This document shows positions 7,919 through 15,315 of a stretch of DNA of 39,388 bases, in pieces. Source of the stretch: an uncultured Mollicutes bacterium (GTDB taxonomy: Bacteria; Bacillota_I; Bacilli_A; Acholeplasmatales; Anaeroplasmataceae); assembly GCA_947174785.1 (NCBI GenBank), contig CAMWKG010000016.1, forward strand, positions 1-39,388, written 5' to 3'. Position 1 is the first letter of the stretch. The number at the start of each line of letters is the position of its first letter. The notes beneath the pieces were generated by a model that searched no databases, had not been told where the DNA came from, and was given only the letters and a program-made list of their open reading frames with translations. A program made the position numbers and the translations under genes.

Positions 7919-8666
7919 ATTTTTCTTCTAACTCCTTTTCCATTTTTATTATAGTTTTCTTGATTTCATCTTTTAAAAGCACACTTCTTTTTATTTTCTT
8001 CACTTTAGGTCTTCCTCGCAAATTAAAGATCCCTCTAGGAACAACCCAAGTATTTTTACAAGACGGTAAGCTAGAGGCATAGATTAAACAATTTGCCCCA
8101 GCTTCTAAAGTATTTCCAAAAAGCTGAATGAATCGACGTGTGGGTACAGCGTGTAGCCCAAAGGATAACCTTGATGGAACAATTCCTGGATGGGCATAAA
8201 AAATTGAATTTGGATAAAGCCCTTCTAAATTCTTAAGTAATCCATGTTCTATAAGCTTTGTGTTTCTATATATTCTCTTCCAATTTTTAGGATTCAACTC
8301 CTGCTTAGCATGGAGGATACTGATAGAGGAGGTTAATACAATTCTGCAGTCTGGCTGTAATTCCAATACTCTTTTAGCAATATAATATGGACTAAAAGCG
8401 TTAACCATAAAATTATATTCATATCCATCTTGTGTATACTTTTTCTCTTCAAATACTCCACTATTCAAAAATAATATATCAATTTTTTCTATACTTATTC
8501 TTTTGATAAAATCACAAACACTTCTAAAATCTGACAAATCCAAATGAACTTTATTTTCTTTAGTTTTTAAGCTACGACTTGCTTCTATACAATTTTCATT
8601 TTTAAAATAGGAAGCTAAAGCACTCCCTATCGTTCCTGTAGAACCAATAATCACGATTGTTTTCAT
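7908..8666 (-). CDS. Short-chain dehydrogenase/reductase (SDR) family protein
   Basis: A Rossmann-fold oxidoreductase of 252 residues from the chosen ATG at 8666. The nucleotide-binding motif IGSTGTIGSALASYF is at residues 7-21, the LFLNSG strand replaces the usual NNAG, and IVLTSSISI carries the catalytic-type serine. The YxxxK position is represented by YRNTKLIEH. An upstream in-frame TTG at 8705 is open but would add 13 residues across a hairpin and is unlikely. No strong Shine-Dalgarno is visible, which is unusual here. The C-terminus is long and basic (RGRPKVKKIKRS). Substrate unknown. Confidence 0.75.
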   Translation of the reverse strand: MKTIVIIGSTGTIGSALASYFKNENCIEASRSLKTKENKVHLDLSDFRSVCDFIKRISIEKIDILFLNSGVFEEKKYTQDGYEYNFMVNAFSPYYIAKRVLELQPDCRIVLTSSISILHAKQELNPKNWKRIYRNTKLIEHGLLKNLEGLYPNSIFYAHPGIVPSRLSFGLHAVPTRRFIQLFGNTLEAGANCLIYASSLPSCKNTWVVPRGIFNLRGRPKVKKIKRSVLLKDEIKKTIIKMEKELEEKYGI

Positions 8667-8678
8667 AACAAAGAAACA

Positions 8679-8701
8679 TTGCCCGCAAAGTTTGCGAGCA
8701 A
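8679..8701 (-). terminator. Hairpin between the kinase-like and SDR genes
   Basis: Arms TTGCCCGCAAA (8679-8689) and TTTGCGAGCAA (8691-8701) pair with one G-U in the minus-strand RNA. Sterically it is an 8-pair stem with a 7-base loop. It follows the kinase stop at 8709 by 7 bases; the downstream tract TGTTTCTTTGTT is only moderately T-rich. It may be a weak terminator or may occlude initiation of the SDR gene. Confidence 0.5.
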
Positions 8702-8708
8702 ACAATAA

Positions 8709-9296
8709 TTAAATATTGAATCTTCTCTTAGTATAAGCACATACAGCTTCTACTGCAGTTTCTATACCATTTTTAGAATTGATACACAAATCATAGGAAT
8801 CTGGTTTTCCCCATTCCTTATCTGTATAAAAATTGTAATAGGAACGTCTCTTTTTATTCTTTTTAGAAATGATACTTGCAGCCTTTGCAGGATTGATTTT
8901 GTAGTATGTGATTGCACGCTCAATCTTATCTTCAAGTGGAGCACAAATAAATACCTTGACTACATTAGGATTATCCTTTAAAACATAATCTGCACAACGA
9001 CCAACAATCACACAGGATTCTTGGCTAGCAATTTTCTTAATTGTATCAAACTGAGCTAAAAATACCTTTTGACCTAAGGACATATCCATTCCATATAATC
9101 CTTGGGCATAAGAAAATGCACTTTCCTTTGTTTCATCATAATTTTCTAGACAAGTTTGAGATATACCAGATAAATTTGATGCCTTAGTAAGTAGTTCGGA
9201 ATCATAAAAGCTAATTCCAAGCTTTTCTGCAATAAGCTTTCCAATAAAACGACCACCGCTTCCATATTCACGACTAATAGTAATTACATATTTCAT
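8709..9296 (-). CDS. Cytidylate kinase-like family protein
   Basis: A P-loop protein of 195 residues. The start MKYVITISREYGSGGRFIGK has the GSGG-type P-loop of the cytidylate-kinase-like family (Pfam Cytidylate_kin2), followed by LAEKLGISFYDSELL, SCVIVGRCADYVL and KVFICAP. The true housekeeping Cmk has a different N-terminus (IAIDGPAGSGKST), so this is the shorter relative found in many anaerobic Bacillota; its substrate is not established. The start follows GAGGAGGAAAAAAAG, and a good promoter lies at 9335-9363. It heads the transcript that continues into the SDR, flavin reductase and Smr genes. Confidence 0.85.
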   Translation of the reverse strand: MKYVITISREYGSGGRFIGKLIAEKLGISFYDSELLTKASNLSGISQTCLENYDETKESAFSYAQGLYGMDMSLGQKVFLAQFDTIKKIASQESCVIVGRCADYVLKDNPNVVKVFICAPLEDKIERAITYYKINPAKAASIISKKNKKRRSYYNFYTDKEWGKPDSYDLCINSKNGIETAVEAVCAYTKRRFNI

Positions 9297-9334
9297 CTTT
9301 TTTTCCTCCTCTTACTTCTTCATCTTCTATCTAT

Positions 9335-9363
9335 ATTATAGCATTATTTCGAAAAAAATGTAA
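9335..9363 (-). promoter_or_regulatory. Promoter of the kinase-SDR-flavin reductase-Smr transcript
   Basis: On the minus strand TTACAT (9358-9363), a 17-base spacer and TATAAT (9335-9340), with an extended -10 (TGC before TATAAT). The next gene start, at 9296, has a consensus ribosome site. Confidence 0.65.
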
Positions 9364-9425
9364 GTGTTTTCATTTATTTTTTTATGGATTTTTGAGCATA
9401 AAGTCTTAAAAAAATAAAAAAAGTG

Positions 9426-9453
9426 TTGACTTGAAATCGAATTATGATATAAT
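9426..9453 (+). promoter_or_regulatory. Promoter of tRNA-Glu
   Basis: TTGACT (9426-9431), a 16-base spacer and TATAAT (9448-9453) with an extended TGA before the -10. It is 18 bases upstream of the mature tRNA 5' end, as expected for a strong stable-RNA promoter. Confidence 0.85.
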
Positions 9454-9471
9454 AAATGAGCAATAACAAAT

Positions 9472-9547
9472 GGCCTGTTGGTGAAACGGTTAACACACAT
9501 GCCTTTCACGCATGCATTTATGGGTTCGAACCCCGTACAGGTCACCA
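9472..9547 (+). tRNA. tRNA-Glu (anticodon TTC)
   Basis: A 76-base cloverleaf with encoded CCA. The acceptor stem GGCCTGT pairs with ACAGGTC (one G-U), the anticodon stem CATGC/GCATG encloses the loop CTTTCAC with anticodon TTC at 9505-9507, and the T arm contains GGGTTCGAACCCC. The discriminator is A. The anticodon reads GAA and GAG. It is a single-tRNA transcript with its own promoter and terminator. In addition to translation, Glu-tRNA can feed Gln-tRNA or haem synthesis in other bacteria; nothing here points to that. Confidence 0.97.
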
Positions 9548-9559
9548 TTTAAAAAATAC

Positions 9560-9587
9560 GCTATTCCATTTGGAATAGCTTTTTTTT
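9560..9587 (+). terminator. Bidirectional terminator between tRNA-Glu and a convergent gene
   Basis: GCTATTCC (9560-9567), a 4-base loop and GGAATAGC (9572-9579), followed by eight T on the plus strand. An A run at 9551-9556 gives T on the minus strand, so it can also end the gene whose stop codon is at 9586. Confidence 0.9.
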
Positions 9588-10116
9588 ATCTATTATCAAT
9601 TAGCATTTGATAATATTCTTTAGAATCAATCTGTAATCCATCATTTGTTTTCTCAATATAATTTAAAAACTTTTTTATCGTAAAAATTTCTTTATAATTC
9701 TTCATTTCACTTAAATCAATGTGTCCCATAAATAGAACAACATTTTCAATAGGAGCATCTTCTCCTAAAATAGACTTTAAGAATTTGATATTTTCTTCGT
9801 TACTAAGGATAGGATTTGGAATGGTTTTATTTCCTATGATCCAATTTACAGCTTCAAGATTTCCTATACATTTCCCGGCGAATTTATTTCCTGTTATACA
9901 AAGAATACGCCATGGTGTAATTAAAATAAAATCTATTTTTCCAGAGTAATTAAATGCTCTGAAATACCCCTCTTTTTTTATATATCTTCTTGTGATTTTA
10001 TTTAAATCAGACGTAAAGGTTCCTCCTCGATTTTTTTGAACTAAGCCAAGCATTATAATTGATCCAAGAAAAAATATAAATAAGCAACAAAATAAAAAAG
10101 ACAAAAATATCCCCAT
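9586..10116 (-). CDS. Membrane-anchored protein, possible NERD-like domain
   Basis: I do not recognise this 176-residue protein with confidence. Residues 1-27 are one very hydrophobic segment (MGIFLSFLFCCLFIFFLG...), then a soluble part. KIDFILITPWRILCITGN followed by a lysine and FAGKCIG resembles the core of NERD (nuclease-related) domains, where IDH-V-hydrophobic-G-hydrophobic and ETK motifs occur, but the acidic and lysine positions are not all present. The rest is polar and helical. It has an ATG with AAGGT upstream and lies 35 bases after the small helical-protein gene, in the same direction. It may belong to the Fur-controlled transcript. Function unknown. Confidence 0.55.
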   Translation of the reverse strand: MGIFLSFLFCCLFIFFLGSIIMLGLVQKNRGGTFTSDLNKITRRYIKKEGYFRAFNYSGKIDFILITPWRILCITGNKFAGKCIGNLEAVNWIIGNKTIPNPILSNEENIKFLKSILGEDAPIENVVLFMGHIDLSEMKNYKEIFTIKKFLNYIEKTNDGLQIDSKEYYQMLIDNR

Positions 10117-10151
10117 CTCAGTACCTTCTTTCTGTAAACATTATATCGTAT

Positions 10152-10469
10152 TTAAAAAAGTAGAACAATAATTAGAATAATAGTTCCTATAAGTGCGCTA
10201 CCAAACATCAATATTTTAGAAAGAATATTAATTCTTCTTCTTTTATACGCATCTGTAAAATAATTATAATCTTTATAAAAGGAAAGACTTTCTAAATACT
10301 CTAATGCTTTTTTCTTTTTAGAATAAAAAATCAAATCCTCTAAATAATCAACGCATTGGTTTTCAAATTTTTTACTATCCTCATAATCTATTTCAGAAAA
10401 TAGTTTTAATGCCTCAACAAAATTTTTTTGTTCAAAAAACTCTTTAGCCTTACGATATTGTTCTTCCAT
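10152..10469 (-). CDS. Small tail-anchored helical (TPR-like) protein
   Basis: A protein of 105 residues from the ATG at 10469. The start KAKEFFEQKNFVEALKLFSEI looks like one TPR-type helical hairpin; the chain stays helical and charged and ends in a hydrophobic segment (about 82-105, IGTIILIIVLLF) that should anchor it in the membrane with the N-terminus in the cytoplasm. An in-frame GTG at 10481 would add four residues, but the ATG shares a base with the permease stop codon (TAATG), the usual coupled arrangement. No known function; the coupling suggests a role with the permease. Confidence 0.6.
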   Translation of the reverse strand: MEEQYRKAKEFFEQKNFVEALKLFSEIDYEDSKKFENQCVDYLEDLIFYSKKKKALEYLESLSFYKDYNYFTDAYKRRRINILSKILMFGSALIGTIILIIVLLF

Positions 10470-11317
10470 TACCCTATACACTCCATAATTCCTAAAATAA
10501 TGTAGCCAATCATTAAAGAATAAAAGAAAAGAATAACTGCCATTATACCCACTTTTTTTCTCATCTCTTTAAACTTTAATAAATAAAACAGACCCACACC
10601 AGCATTTACACTTAAACCTGTAACCAAGGCACCAAAGGATAATCCATCCAATAAGAATAATTCACTCATTAATACACTTGCAGCACAATTTGGTATAAGT
10701 CCTATCACACCTGAAACCATTGGTCCAAAGACTTTATTGCTTTGGAGGAAGGCTAGAATTCTATCTTCACCAATATAATAAACTAAAATTCCAAAAAAAA
10801 GATTGATAATAAATACATAAACAAATATTTTGAAGCAATGGATAAGAGGATGAATGAAATGCTTTTGAAGCTTATTTTCCTCATGATGGTGCTCACAACA
10901 ATCTAGCTTTAAATCCATTTCATCGTTGGAAATAAGTTTTTCCTTATGAAGCTGATCCACTGTATATCCAAGTACACAAGCAAATATAAATTTAATGCCT
11001 AGTAGTGGAATTACATAAATCATCTTCCTATAATCACTAAACAAAATAAACAAAGCCTCATCAGAACAAGCAAAAAAGATAGCTAGAATGGTTCCCATAC
11101 TCATCTCTTTCTTTTGATACATATCAGCACCAACAACAGATATTCCACACTCAGGAATTAGTCCACAGCTTGCTCCTATGAGAGGTGAAATTCTCTTATG
11201 CTTTTGGAATAGATGGGTAATCTTATCATGAACAAAGGAAAAAATAAAATAGAGGACAAATGCTATACCAAAAACTTTAAGACTGTCTAAGAATGCATCC
11301 AAGCAAACATCAAGCAT
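10469..11317 (-). CDS. ArsP_2-family permease (putative metal or metalloid exporter)
   Basis: An integral membrane protein of 282 residues with about eight to nine hydrophobic segments. The two halves each carry a related motif, GLIPECGISVVGADM and GLIPNCAASVLMSEL, typical of the ArsP_2 family (Pfam PF11449), annotated as putative arsenic or manganese exporters. The central cytoplasmic loop (about 130-155) is rich in metal-binding residues: CCEHHHEE then H and HPLIHC. The ATG at 11317 is chosen over an upstream TTG at 11344 because of a nearby GAGGGG and TAGGA ribosome site. It overlaps the end of the Fur-family gene by 8 bases, so the pair is very likely a metal-responsive unit. The transported ion is not known. 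Confidence 0.75.
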   Translation of the reverse strand: MLDVCLDAFLDSLKVFGIAFVLYFIFSFVHDKITHLFQKHKRISPLIGASCGLIPECGISVVGADMYQKKEMSMGTILAIFFACSDEALFILFSDYRKMIYVIPLLGIKFIFACVLGYTVDQLHKEKLISNDEMDLKLDCCEHHHEENKLQKHFIHPLIHCFKIFVYVFIINLFFGILVYYIGEDRILAFLQSNKVFGPMVSGVIGLIPNCAASVLMSELFLLDGLSFGALVTGLSVNAGVGLFYLLKFKEMRKKVGIMAVILFFYSLMIGYIILGIMECIG

Positions 11318-11693
11318 GATTCCTACACCCCTCGCATACGCCAAAAATCATCGTACTTGCTTGATCCATAAGAAAACCATGGTGGTTAGATAAATGAGAA
11401 ACAAAATCAGTTGTTTGTTCACATTTTAAATGAATTATTTTACCACAAAGCTTACAAACCAGGTGAAGATGATTTTCACAATCCTGAGCATATTGATATT
11501 CATAGGACTTCTTAGTAAGATTGTAAGTTTTACGCACAATTTTGTTTTCCTCTAGCAAGTGGAGTTTACGATAAATTGTAGCTTTATTAATTTGATTTTT
11601 AAAAACATCTAGTAAGGCTAATGCAGTAAAAGCCTCCTCTTGATGATTCTTAAAAAAATCTAAAATAATCCTTTGATGATTGGTTTGATACAT
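11310..11693 (-). CDS. Fur-family metal- or peroxide-responsive repressor
   Basis: A protein of 127 residues, a DNA-binding winged helix followed by a dimerisation domain. NQINKATIYRKLHLLEENKIV is the Fur-type recognition region. The C-terminal part has LHLVCKLCGKIIHLKC and GVCEGC, two CxxC pairs that form the structural zinc site, and histidines (HLHL, HHG) for sensing. Fur, Zur, Mur and PerR cannot be told apart by eye. The start at 11693 has AGAGGTGTGCT upstream. The gene is preceded by a promoter with a palindrome placed at the predicted transcription start (11706-11722), consistent with autorepression, and is followed directly by the ArsP_2 permease. Confidence 0.88.
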   Translation of the reverse strand: MYQTNHQRIILDFFKNHQEEAFTALALLDVFKNQINKATIYRKLHLLEENKIVRKTYNLTKKSYEYQYAQDCENHLHLVCKLCGKIIHLKCEQTTDFVSHLSNHHGFLMDQASTMIFGVCEGCRNHA

Positions 11694-11705
11694 AGCACAC
11701 CTCTT

Positions 11706-11722
11706 TTGCGACTGAATCGCAA
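11706..11722. promoter_or_regulatory. Palindromic operator at the Fur-family gene
   Basis: A 17-base palindrome, TTGCGACT-G-AATCGCAA, of the 8-1-8 form with one mismatched pair. It covers the predicted transcription start and lies between the -10 box and the ribosome site. Fur-family boxes have a similar inverted-repeat form. It is also about 67 bases upstream of the divergent ftsW start. Confidence 0.6.
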
Positions 11723-11730
11723 TTGTTATT

Positions 11731-11758
11731 ATTATACTTCTTTTTCTAATAAAATCAA
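11731..11758 (-). promoter_or_regulatory. Promoter of the Fur-permease transcript
   Basis: On the minus strand TTGATT (11753-11758), a 16-base spacer and TATAAT (11731-11736). The palindrome at 11706-11722 begins eight bases after the -10. Confidence 0.7.
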
Positions 11759-11789
11759 GAACTTAAGCATAAAATTTTTTGGTGATGCT

Positions 11790-12941
11790 ATGAAAAAATA
11801 CTTAATCTTATACAACCTAGTCCTTTTTACTATTATTGGAATAGGCTTAGTTATGATTTATTCTGCATCTAGCATTTGGGCAGAATTCAAGACAGGTAAC
11901 CCATATTACTATCTTTTAAGACAAGGATTATTCTTTGGTGTTGGACTTGTAGGCTATATCATAGCATCAAAAATTCCTTATACATTCTGGTTGAAATATG
12001 CTAATAAAATATTTTTGGGCTGTCTTCTCCTTTTAATATTAGTCTTAATTCCTGGAATTGGAATTGTAAGAGGTGGAGCAAGATCCTGGATTGGCATTGG
12101 TGATTTTTCTATTCAGCCTGCAGAATTTATGAAGCTAGGACTTATCATTTTCACTGCAAAATTTTTATCTAAAAATAAAGGAATTCTTAAAAAAAATAAA
12201 TATTTTTATTTATATATGCTCTTTGTTGGCATCATTTTTGGACTTATTCTTTTACAGCCAGATTTCGGTAGCGGTCTAATTATGGTGATGAGTATTGTTA
12301 TGCTTCTATTTGTGGGTGAGTTTCAATTAAAAAACATTGTAATAGGGGTAGTTGCGGCAGTGATTGGTCTAACCTTAATGATACTGGCTGCACCATATCG
12401 ATTAGAACGTATCATTTCCTTTTTAGATCCTTGGAATGACCCACTAGGAAGTGGATTTCAAATCATCCAATCCTTGTACGCCATTTCTCCTGCATCCTTG
12501 TTTGGGTATGGTCTTTTTAAATCCAAACAGAAATATTTTTATTTGCCAGAACCAGGTAACGATTTTATTTTTGCTATTATAGTAGAGGAATTAGGGATAT
12601 TAGGTGGTGTATTACTTATATGCTTATTTGGGTATTTAATATATTTAGGCTATAAATTAGCTAAAGCTTCTAAGGATGCTTTTGCAAGCTACTTGGTTTT
12701 TGGATTTACTTCACTACTGATGATACAGGTCTTCATTAATATTGCAGTAGTTATTGGTCTAATCCCTGTTACGGGTGTAACCCTTCCCTTTGTTTCTTAT
12801 GGTGGATCTAGTCTAGTCATTTCTATGTTTATGATGGGAATAACCTATAATGCGATGAAGACCTGTGAAAAGGATTTATCCTTCGAGTACAACGTAAAAC
12901 TCAAAAGAAAAAGAAAAAAGCCCAAACGGGCTAATCTATAA
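11790..12941 (+). CDS. ftsW: FtsW/RodA/SpoVE-family peptidoglycan polymerase
   Basis: A multi-spanning protein (about ten membrane segments, 383 residues) of the SEDS glycosyltransferases that polymerise lipid II with a class B PBP. Motifs: GARSWIGIGDFSIQPAEFMKL, LLQPDFGSG with the catalytic-type aspartate, QSLYAISPASLFGYGL, KYFYLPEPGNDFIFAI and a VTGVTLPFVSYGGSS stretch near the C-terminus, features of FtsW more than RodA. The start is the ATG at 11790 with GGTGAT five bases before it. The last residues are a basic tail (KLKRKRKKPKRANL) whose codons also encode the terminator of the convergent gene. FtsW versus SpoVE is not certain. Confidence 0.85.
   Translation: MKKYLILYNLVLFTIIGIGLVMIYSASSIWAEFKTGNPYYYLLRQGLFFGVGLVGYIIASKIPYTFWLKYANKIFLGCLLLLILVLIPGIGIVRGGARSWIGIGDFSIQPAEFMKLGLIIFTAKFLSKNKGILKKNKYFYLYMLFVGIIFGLILLQPDFGSGLIMVMSIVMLLFVGEFQLKNIVIGVVAAVIGLTLMILAAPYRLERIISFLDPWNDPLGSGFQIIQSLYAISPASLFGYGLFKSKQKYFYLPEPGNDFIFAIIVEELGILGGVLLICLFGYLIYLGYKLAKASKDAFASYLVFGFTSLLMIQVFINIAVVIGLIPVTGVTLPFVSYGGSSLVISMFMMGITYNAMKTCEKDLSFEYNVKLKRKRKKPKRANL
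12919..12932 (-). terminator. Terminator of the SGNH gene, inside the 3' end of ftsW
   Basis: AGCCC (12919-12923) and GGGCT (12928-12932) with a 4-base loop. On the minus strand a long T-rich run follows (complement of 12904-12919). The hairpin overlaps the SGNH stop codon at 12931-12933 and lies within the ftsW reading frame. Confidence 0.75.
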
Positions 12942-13644
12942 GCATTTTCTCATCAATAGGCTCTTTTTTCTGTAAATCTAAGAAGCATTCCTTTAGAGGA
13001 TCATTTGTTTTTGCTAGAGCTCTTACAAAGGTTTCAGCTATCATAAGTGCACCTTCCATAACAAGATGGGAATGATCATCCTTTGCTTCTTGATGAGCCG
13101 CATATGTTCCTGCTGGAAATATCATATGAAACTTTTTAGATTCTTCTTCGCCAAGCTTATTGTATAAATCTATAGTAAGATGATTTAAATCAATACAAGT
13201 ATATCCATTTTTTCTTGCGAAATCTAGCATAGCTTGTGGATAATCTTGATGGGAATTGATGCATTTCCCATTTTCAAATTTATGTCGCGTAATGGAGGTT
13301 GCATATACAATATGCCCTCCCTTTTCTTCTGTCTTTTTAGCAAAATATTTTAAGTTTTCCTGATATGATCCATATGCATCCGTATAACGAGATGGATCAT
13401 TCTTTTTTTCATCATTATGACCAAACTGGCAAATCACAAAATCTCCAGGTTGTAGTTTATTTAAAATGACATCAAATCTTCCTTCTTCAATAAAGCTTTT
13501 CGTGCTTCTGCCATTTTCTGCATGGTCCTCAATTAAACACTCATTTTTAGCAAACAAATGTAACACCTGTCCCCAGCCAACTTGTGGATAGGAATAGATG
13601 TTATTATACTTCATGGTAGAGTCTCCCATCATAAAAATCTTCAT
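12931..13644 (-). CDS. SGNH/GDSL hydrolase, rhamnogalacturonan acetylesterase-like
   Basis: A protein of 237 residues with the four SGNH blocks in order: MMGDSTMKY (catalytic serine S9), NGRSTKSF (block II glycine), QFGHNDEKK (block III asparagine) and DHSHL near residue 198-202 (catalytic D and H). It matches the CE12/RhgT type that removes acetyl groups from pectic rhamnogalacturonan. No signal peptide is seen, so it acts in the cytoplasm on imported oligosaccharides. No sugar transporter or lyase is nearby, so the substrate is inferred. It overlaps ftsW by 11 bases at the stop codons. The start follows AAAGGAATGATATT. Confidence 0.85.
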   Translation of the reverse strand: MKIFMMGDSTMKYNNIYSYPQVGWGQVLHLFAKNECLIEDHAENGRSTKSFIEEGRFDVILNKLQPGDFVICQFGHNDEKKNDPSRYTDAYGSYQENLKYFAKKTEEKGGHIVYATSITRHKFENGKCINSHQDYPQAMLDFARKNGYTCIDLNHLTIDLYNKLGEEESKKFHMIFPAGTYAAHQEAKDDHSHLVMEGALMIAETFVRALAKTNDPLKECFLDLQKKEPIDEKMLID

Positions 13645-13669
13645 AATATCATTCCTTTCTTTAAAAATG

Positions 13670-13691
13670 AAAAGGGCTTAAAAGCCCTTTT
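13670..13691 (-). terminator. Terminator of rpsU
   Basis: AAAAGGGCTT (13670-13679), a 2-base loop and AAGCCCTTTT (13682-13691), immediately after the rpsU stop. The minus strand then reads TTTTCATTTTT. The hairpin is nearly symmetric, so it can act in both directions. Confidence 0.8.
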
Positions 13692-13693
13692 TT

Positions 13694-13867
13694 CTACTTA
13701 TATTTCTTACGAGCCTCTTGACGCTTTTGTTTACGAACATCACTAGGTTTTAGATAATATTGACGTTTTTTCGCCTCTTGAAGGTTACCAGATCTAGAAA
13801 CATCTCTTTTAAATCTACGTAATGCATCTTCGATGCTTTCTTTTTCACGTACAACAGTTTTTGGCAT
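13694..13867 (-). CDS. rpsU: 30S ribosomal protein S21
   Basis: A small basic protein of 57 residues. [20 protein letters not shown] then RDVSRSG and a basic tail ending KKYK match S21, which binds the 3' domain of 16S rRNA during initiation. The ATG at 13867 has GGAGGCTTAGTC before it; an ATG at 13885 is in frame but lies upstream of the ribosome site. It is alone between its own promoter (13903-13931) and terminator. Confidence 0.95.
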   Translation of the reverse strand: MPKTVVREKESIEDALRRFKRDVSRSGNLQEAKKRQYYLKPSDVRKQKRQEARKKYK

Positions 13868-13902
13868 GACTAAGCCTCCTTCCAAGGACGAATTCCTATA
13901 AT

Positions 13903-13931
13903 ATTATACATAAAGTCATATCAAATGTAAA
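13903..13931 (-). promoter_or_regulatory. Promoter of rpsU
   Basis: On the minus strand TTTACA (13926-13931), a 17-base spacer and TATAAT (13903-13908). The predicted leader is about 28 bases. Confidence 0.75.
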
Positions 13932-14019
13932 GATTTTTTTATAAAAAATAAAGCTTTTTGTAAAAATTTAAAAATTCTATGAAAAAAGTAGGATTTTTCA
14001 ACAAAATTTTAATATTTTT

Positions 14020-15315
14020 TTACCTCTCTATAAGAACTCCATATAATTGACCTTGAGCCACTCTTTCAATTTTGACAAGTACATTTTTCTTAAGATAAGC
14101 TTCATTTTTAGGAAGATAAATCTGTAGATAATTACTAGAATGCCCCACCATATAGGTATCATCTACAATTTGTTCAATGATTACTTCCACAATACTCCCT
14201 ATAAACCTTTTTGCATAGCTGAGTTCTAATTTCTTTGACAAAGAAATAAGCCTTGCAGTACGCTCCTTCTTTATAGATTCCTGGGTTTGAGGAAAACTAC
14301 AAGCTTTAGTTCCCTTTCGCATAGAATAAGGAAACACGTGAAGCTTGCTGAAATTTACCTTTTTAATAAAATCTATAGAAGCTAAAAATTCCTCTTCTGT
14401 TTCATAAGGAAAACCAACAATGACATCTGTTGTAATAGAAATATTGGGACGTACACTTCTAATTTTTTCTATCTTTTTCAAGAAAAAGTCGGTGTTATAT
14501 TTTCTTTCCATCTTCTCCAAAACAACATCACTTCCACTTTGCAATGGCAAATGAAGATGATCAGCAAGAATTTTAGAGTTAGACATTAATTCAATAAATG
14601 CATCATCTACCTCATTAATTTCAATAGAGGACAATCTTAATCTTTCTAGATTAGGTACTTCCGTTATAATTCTTTTTATTAAAGTAGAAAGATTAACGCT
14701 TTGGTCTTGATATCTTCCTGTATGAATGCCAGCTAAAACTACTTCCAAATAGCCTTCATTAACAATTCTTTTAATCTCAGCGATAACCTCACAAGCAGGT
14801 TTAGAACGGACAGGTCCTCTAGCGTATGGGATAATGCAATAGGTACAAAAGTTTTCACAACCATCTTCAATTTTCACAAAAGCACGTGTATGGTCATAGG
14901 TTGTCACCTCTAGAGGTTCATAGTCCTTATGATTCAATATATCTAAAATTGCTATTTTCTTTTCAATTGATTTATCTAAAAGCTTGTCTTCAAGCAAGGG
15001 AAGAATATCTAGCTTATTTCCATTTCCAACTAAAATATCTACTCCATCTAATTCTAATGCCTCTGGATTCGTTTGACTATAACAGCCCATAACACAAAGA
15101 ATAGCATCGGGATTTAGTTTTGCAAGTCGATGAATCATTCTTCTACTTTTAGCATCAGCCATATTCGTTACAGAGCAAGTGTTAATAATATAAGCATCAC
15201 AAAAAGGAGTAGGTTCTCCTACCTCGTACCCTCTTTCAATCAATTCATTTTTTAATGCATTAGACTCATAGATATTTACCTTACAGCCTAAAGTGACAAA
15301 ACCTATTCTTTTCAT
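14020..15315 (-). CDS. mtaB: tRNA methylthiotransferase MtaB
   Basis: A radical-SAM enzyme that adds a methylthio group to t6A37 of tRNAs, giving ms2t6A. It has 431 residues. The N-terminal UPF0004 domain (VTLGCKVNIYESN, INTCSVT, VMGCYSQ) holds the auxiliary [4Fe-4S] cluster. The radical-SAM motif CENFCTYCIIPYARG binds the catalytic cluster. A C-terminal TRAM domain (about 370-431) binds tRNA. The LGCKVN sequence is characteristic of MtaB as opposed to MiaB or RimO. The ATG at 15315 shares one base with the rsmE stop (TAATG); an ATG at 15330 is in frame but would overlap. It forms an operon with rsmE and the membrane gene at 16051. Confidence 0.93.
   Translation of the reverse strand: MKRIGFVTLGCKVNIYESNALKNELIERGYEVGEPTPFCDAYIINTCSVTNMADAKSRRMIHRLAKLNPDAILCVMGCYSQTNPEALELDGVDILVGNGNKLDILPLLEDKLLDKSIEKKIAILDILNHKDYEPLEVTTYDHTRAFVKIEDGCENFCTYCIIPYARGPVRSKPACEVIAEIKRIVNEGYLEVVLAGIHTGRYQDQSVNLSTLIKRIITEVPNLERLRLSSIEINEVDDAFIELMSNSKILADHLHLPLQSGSDVVLEKMERKYNTDFFLKKIEKIRSVRPNISITTDVIVGFPYETEEEFLASIDFIKKVNFSKLHVFPYSMRKGTKACSFPQTQESIKKERTARLISLSKKLELSYAKRFIGSIVEVIIEQIVDDTYMVGHSSNYLQIYLPKNEAYLKKNVLVKIERVAQGQLYGVLIER

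Noticed and set aside
9336-9548. A 70-codon minus-strand ORF through the tRNA-Glu region
   Set aside because: It is the antisense of a complete tRNA with promoter and terminator; no ribosome site, and the sequence reads as tRNA reverse complement.
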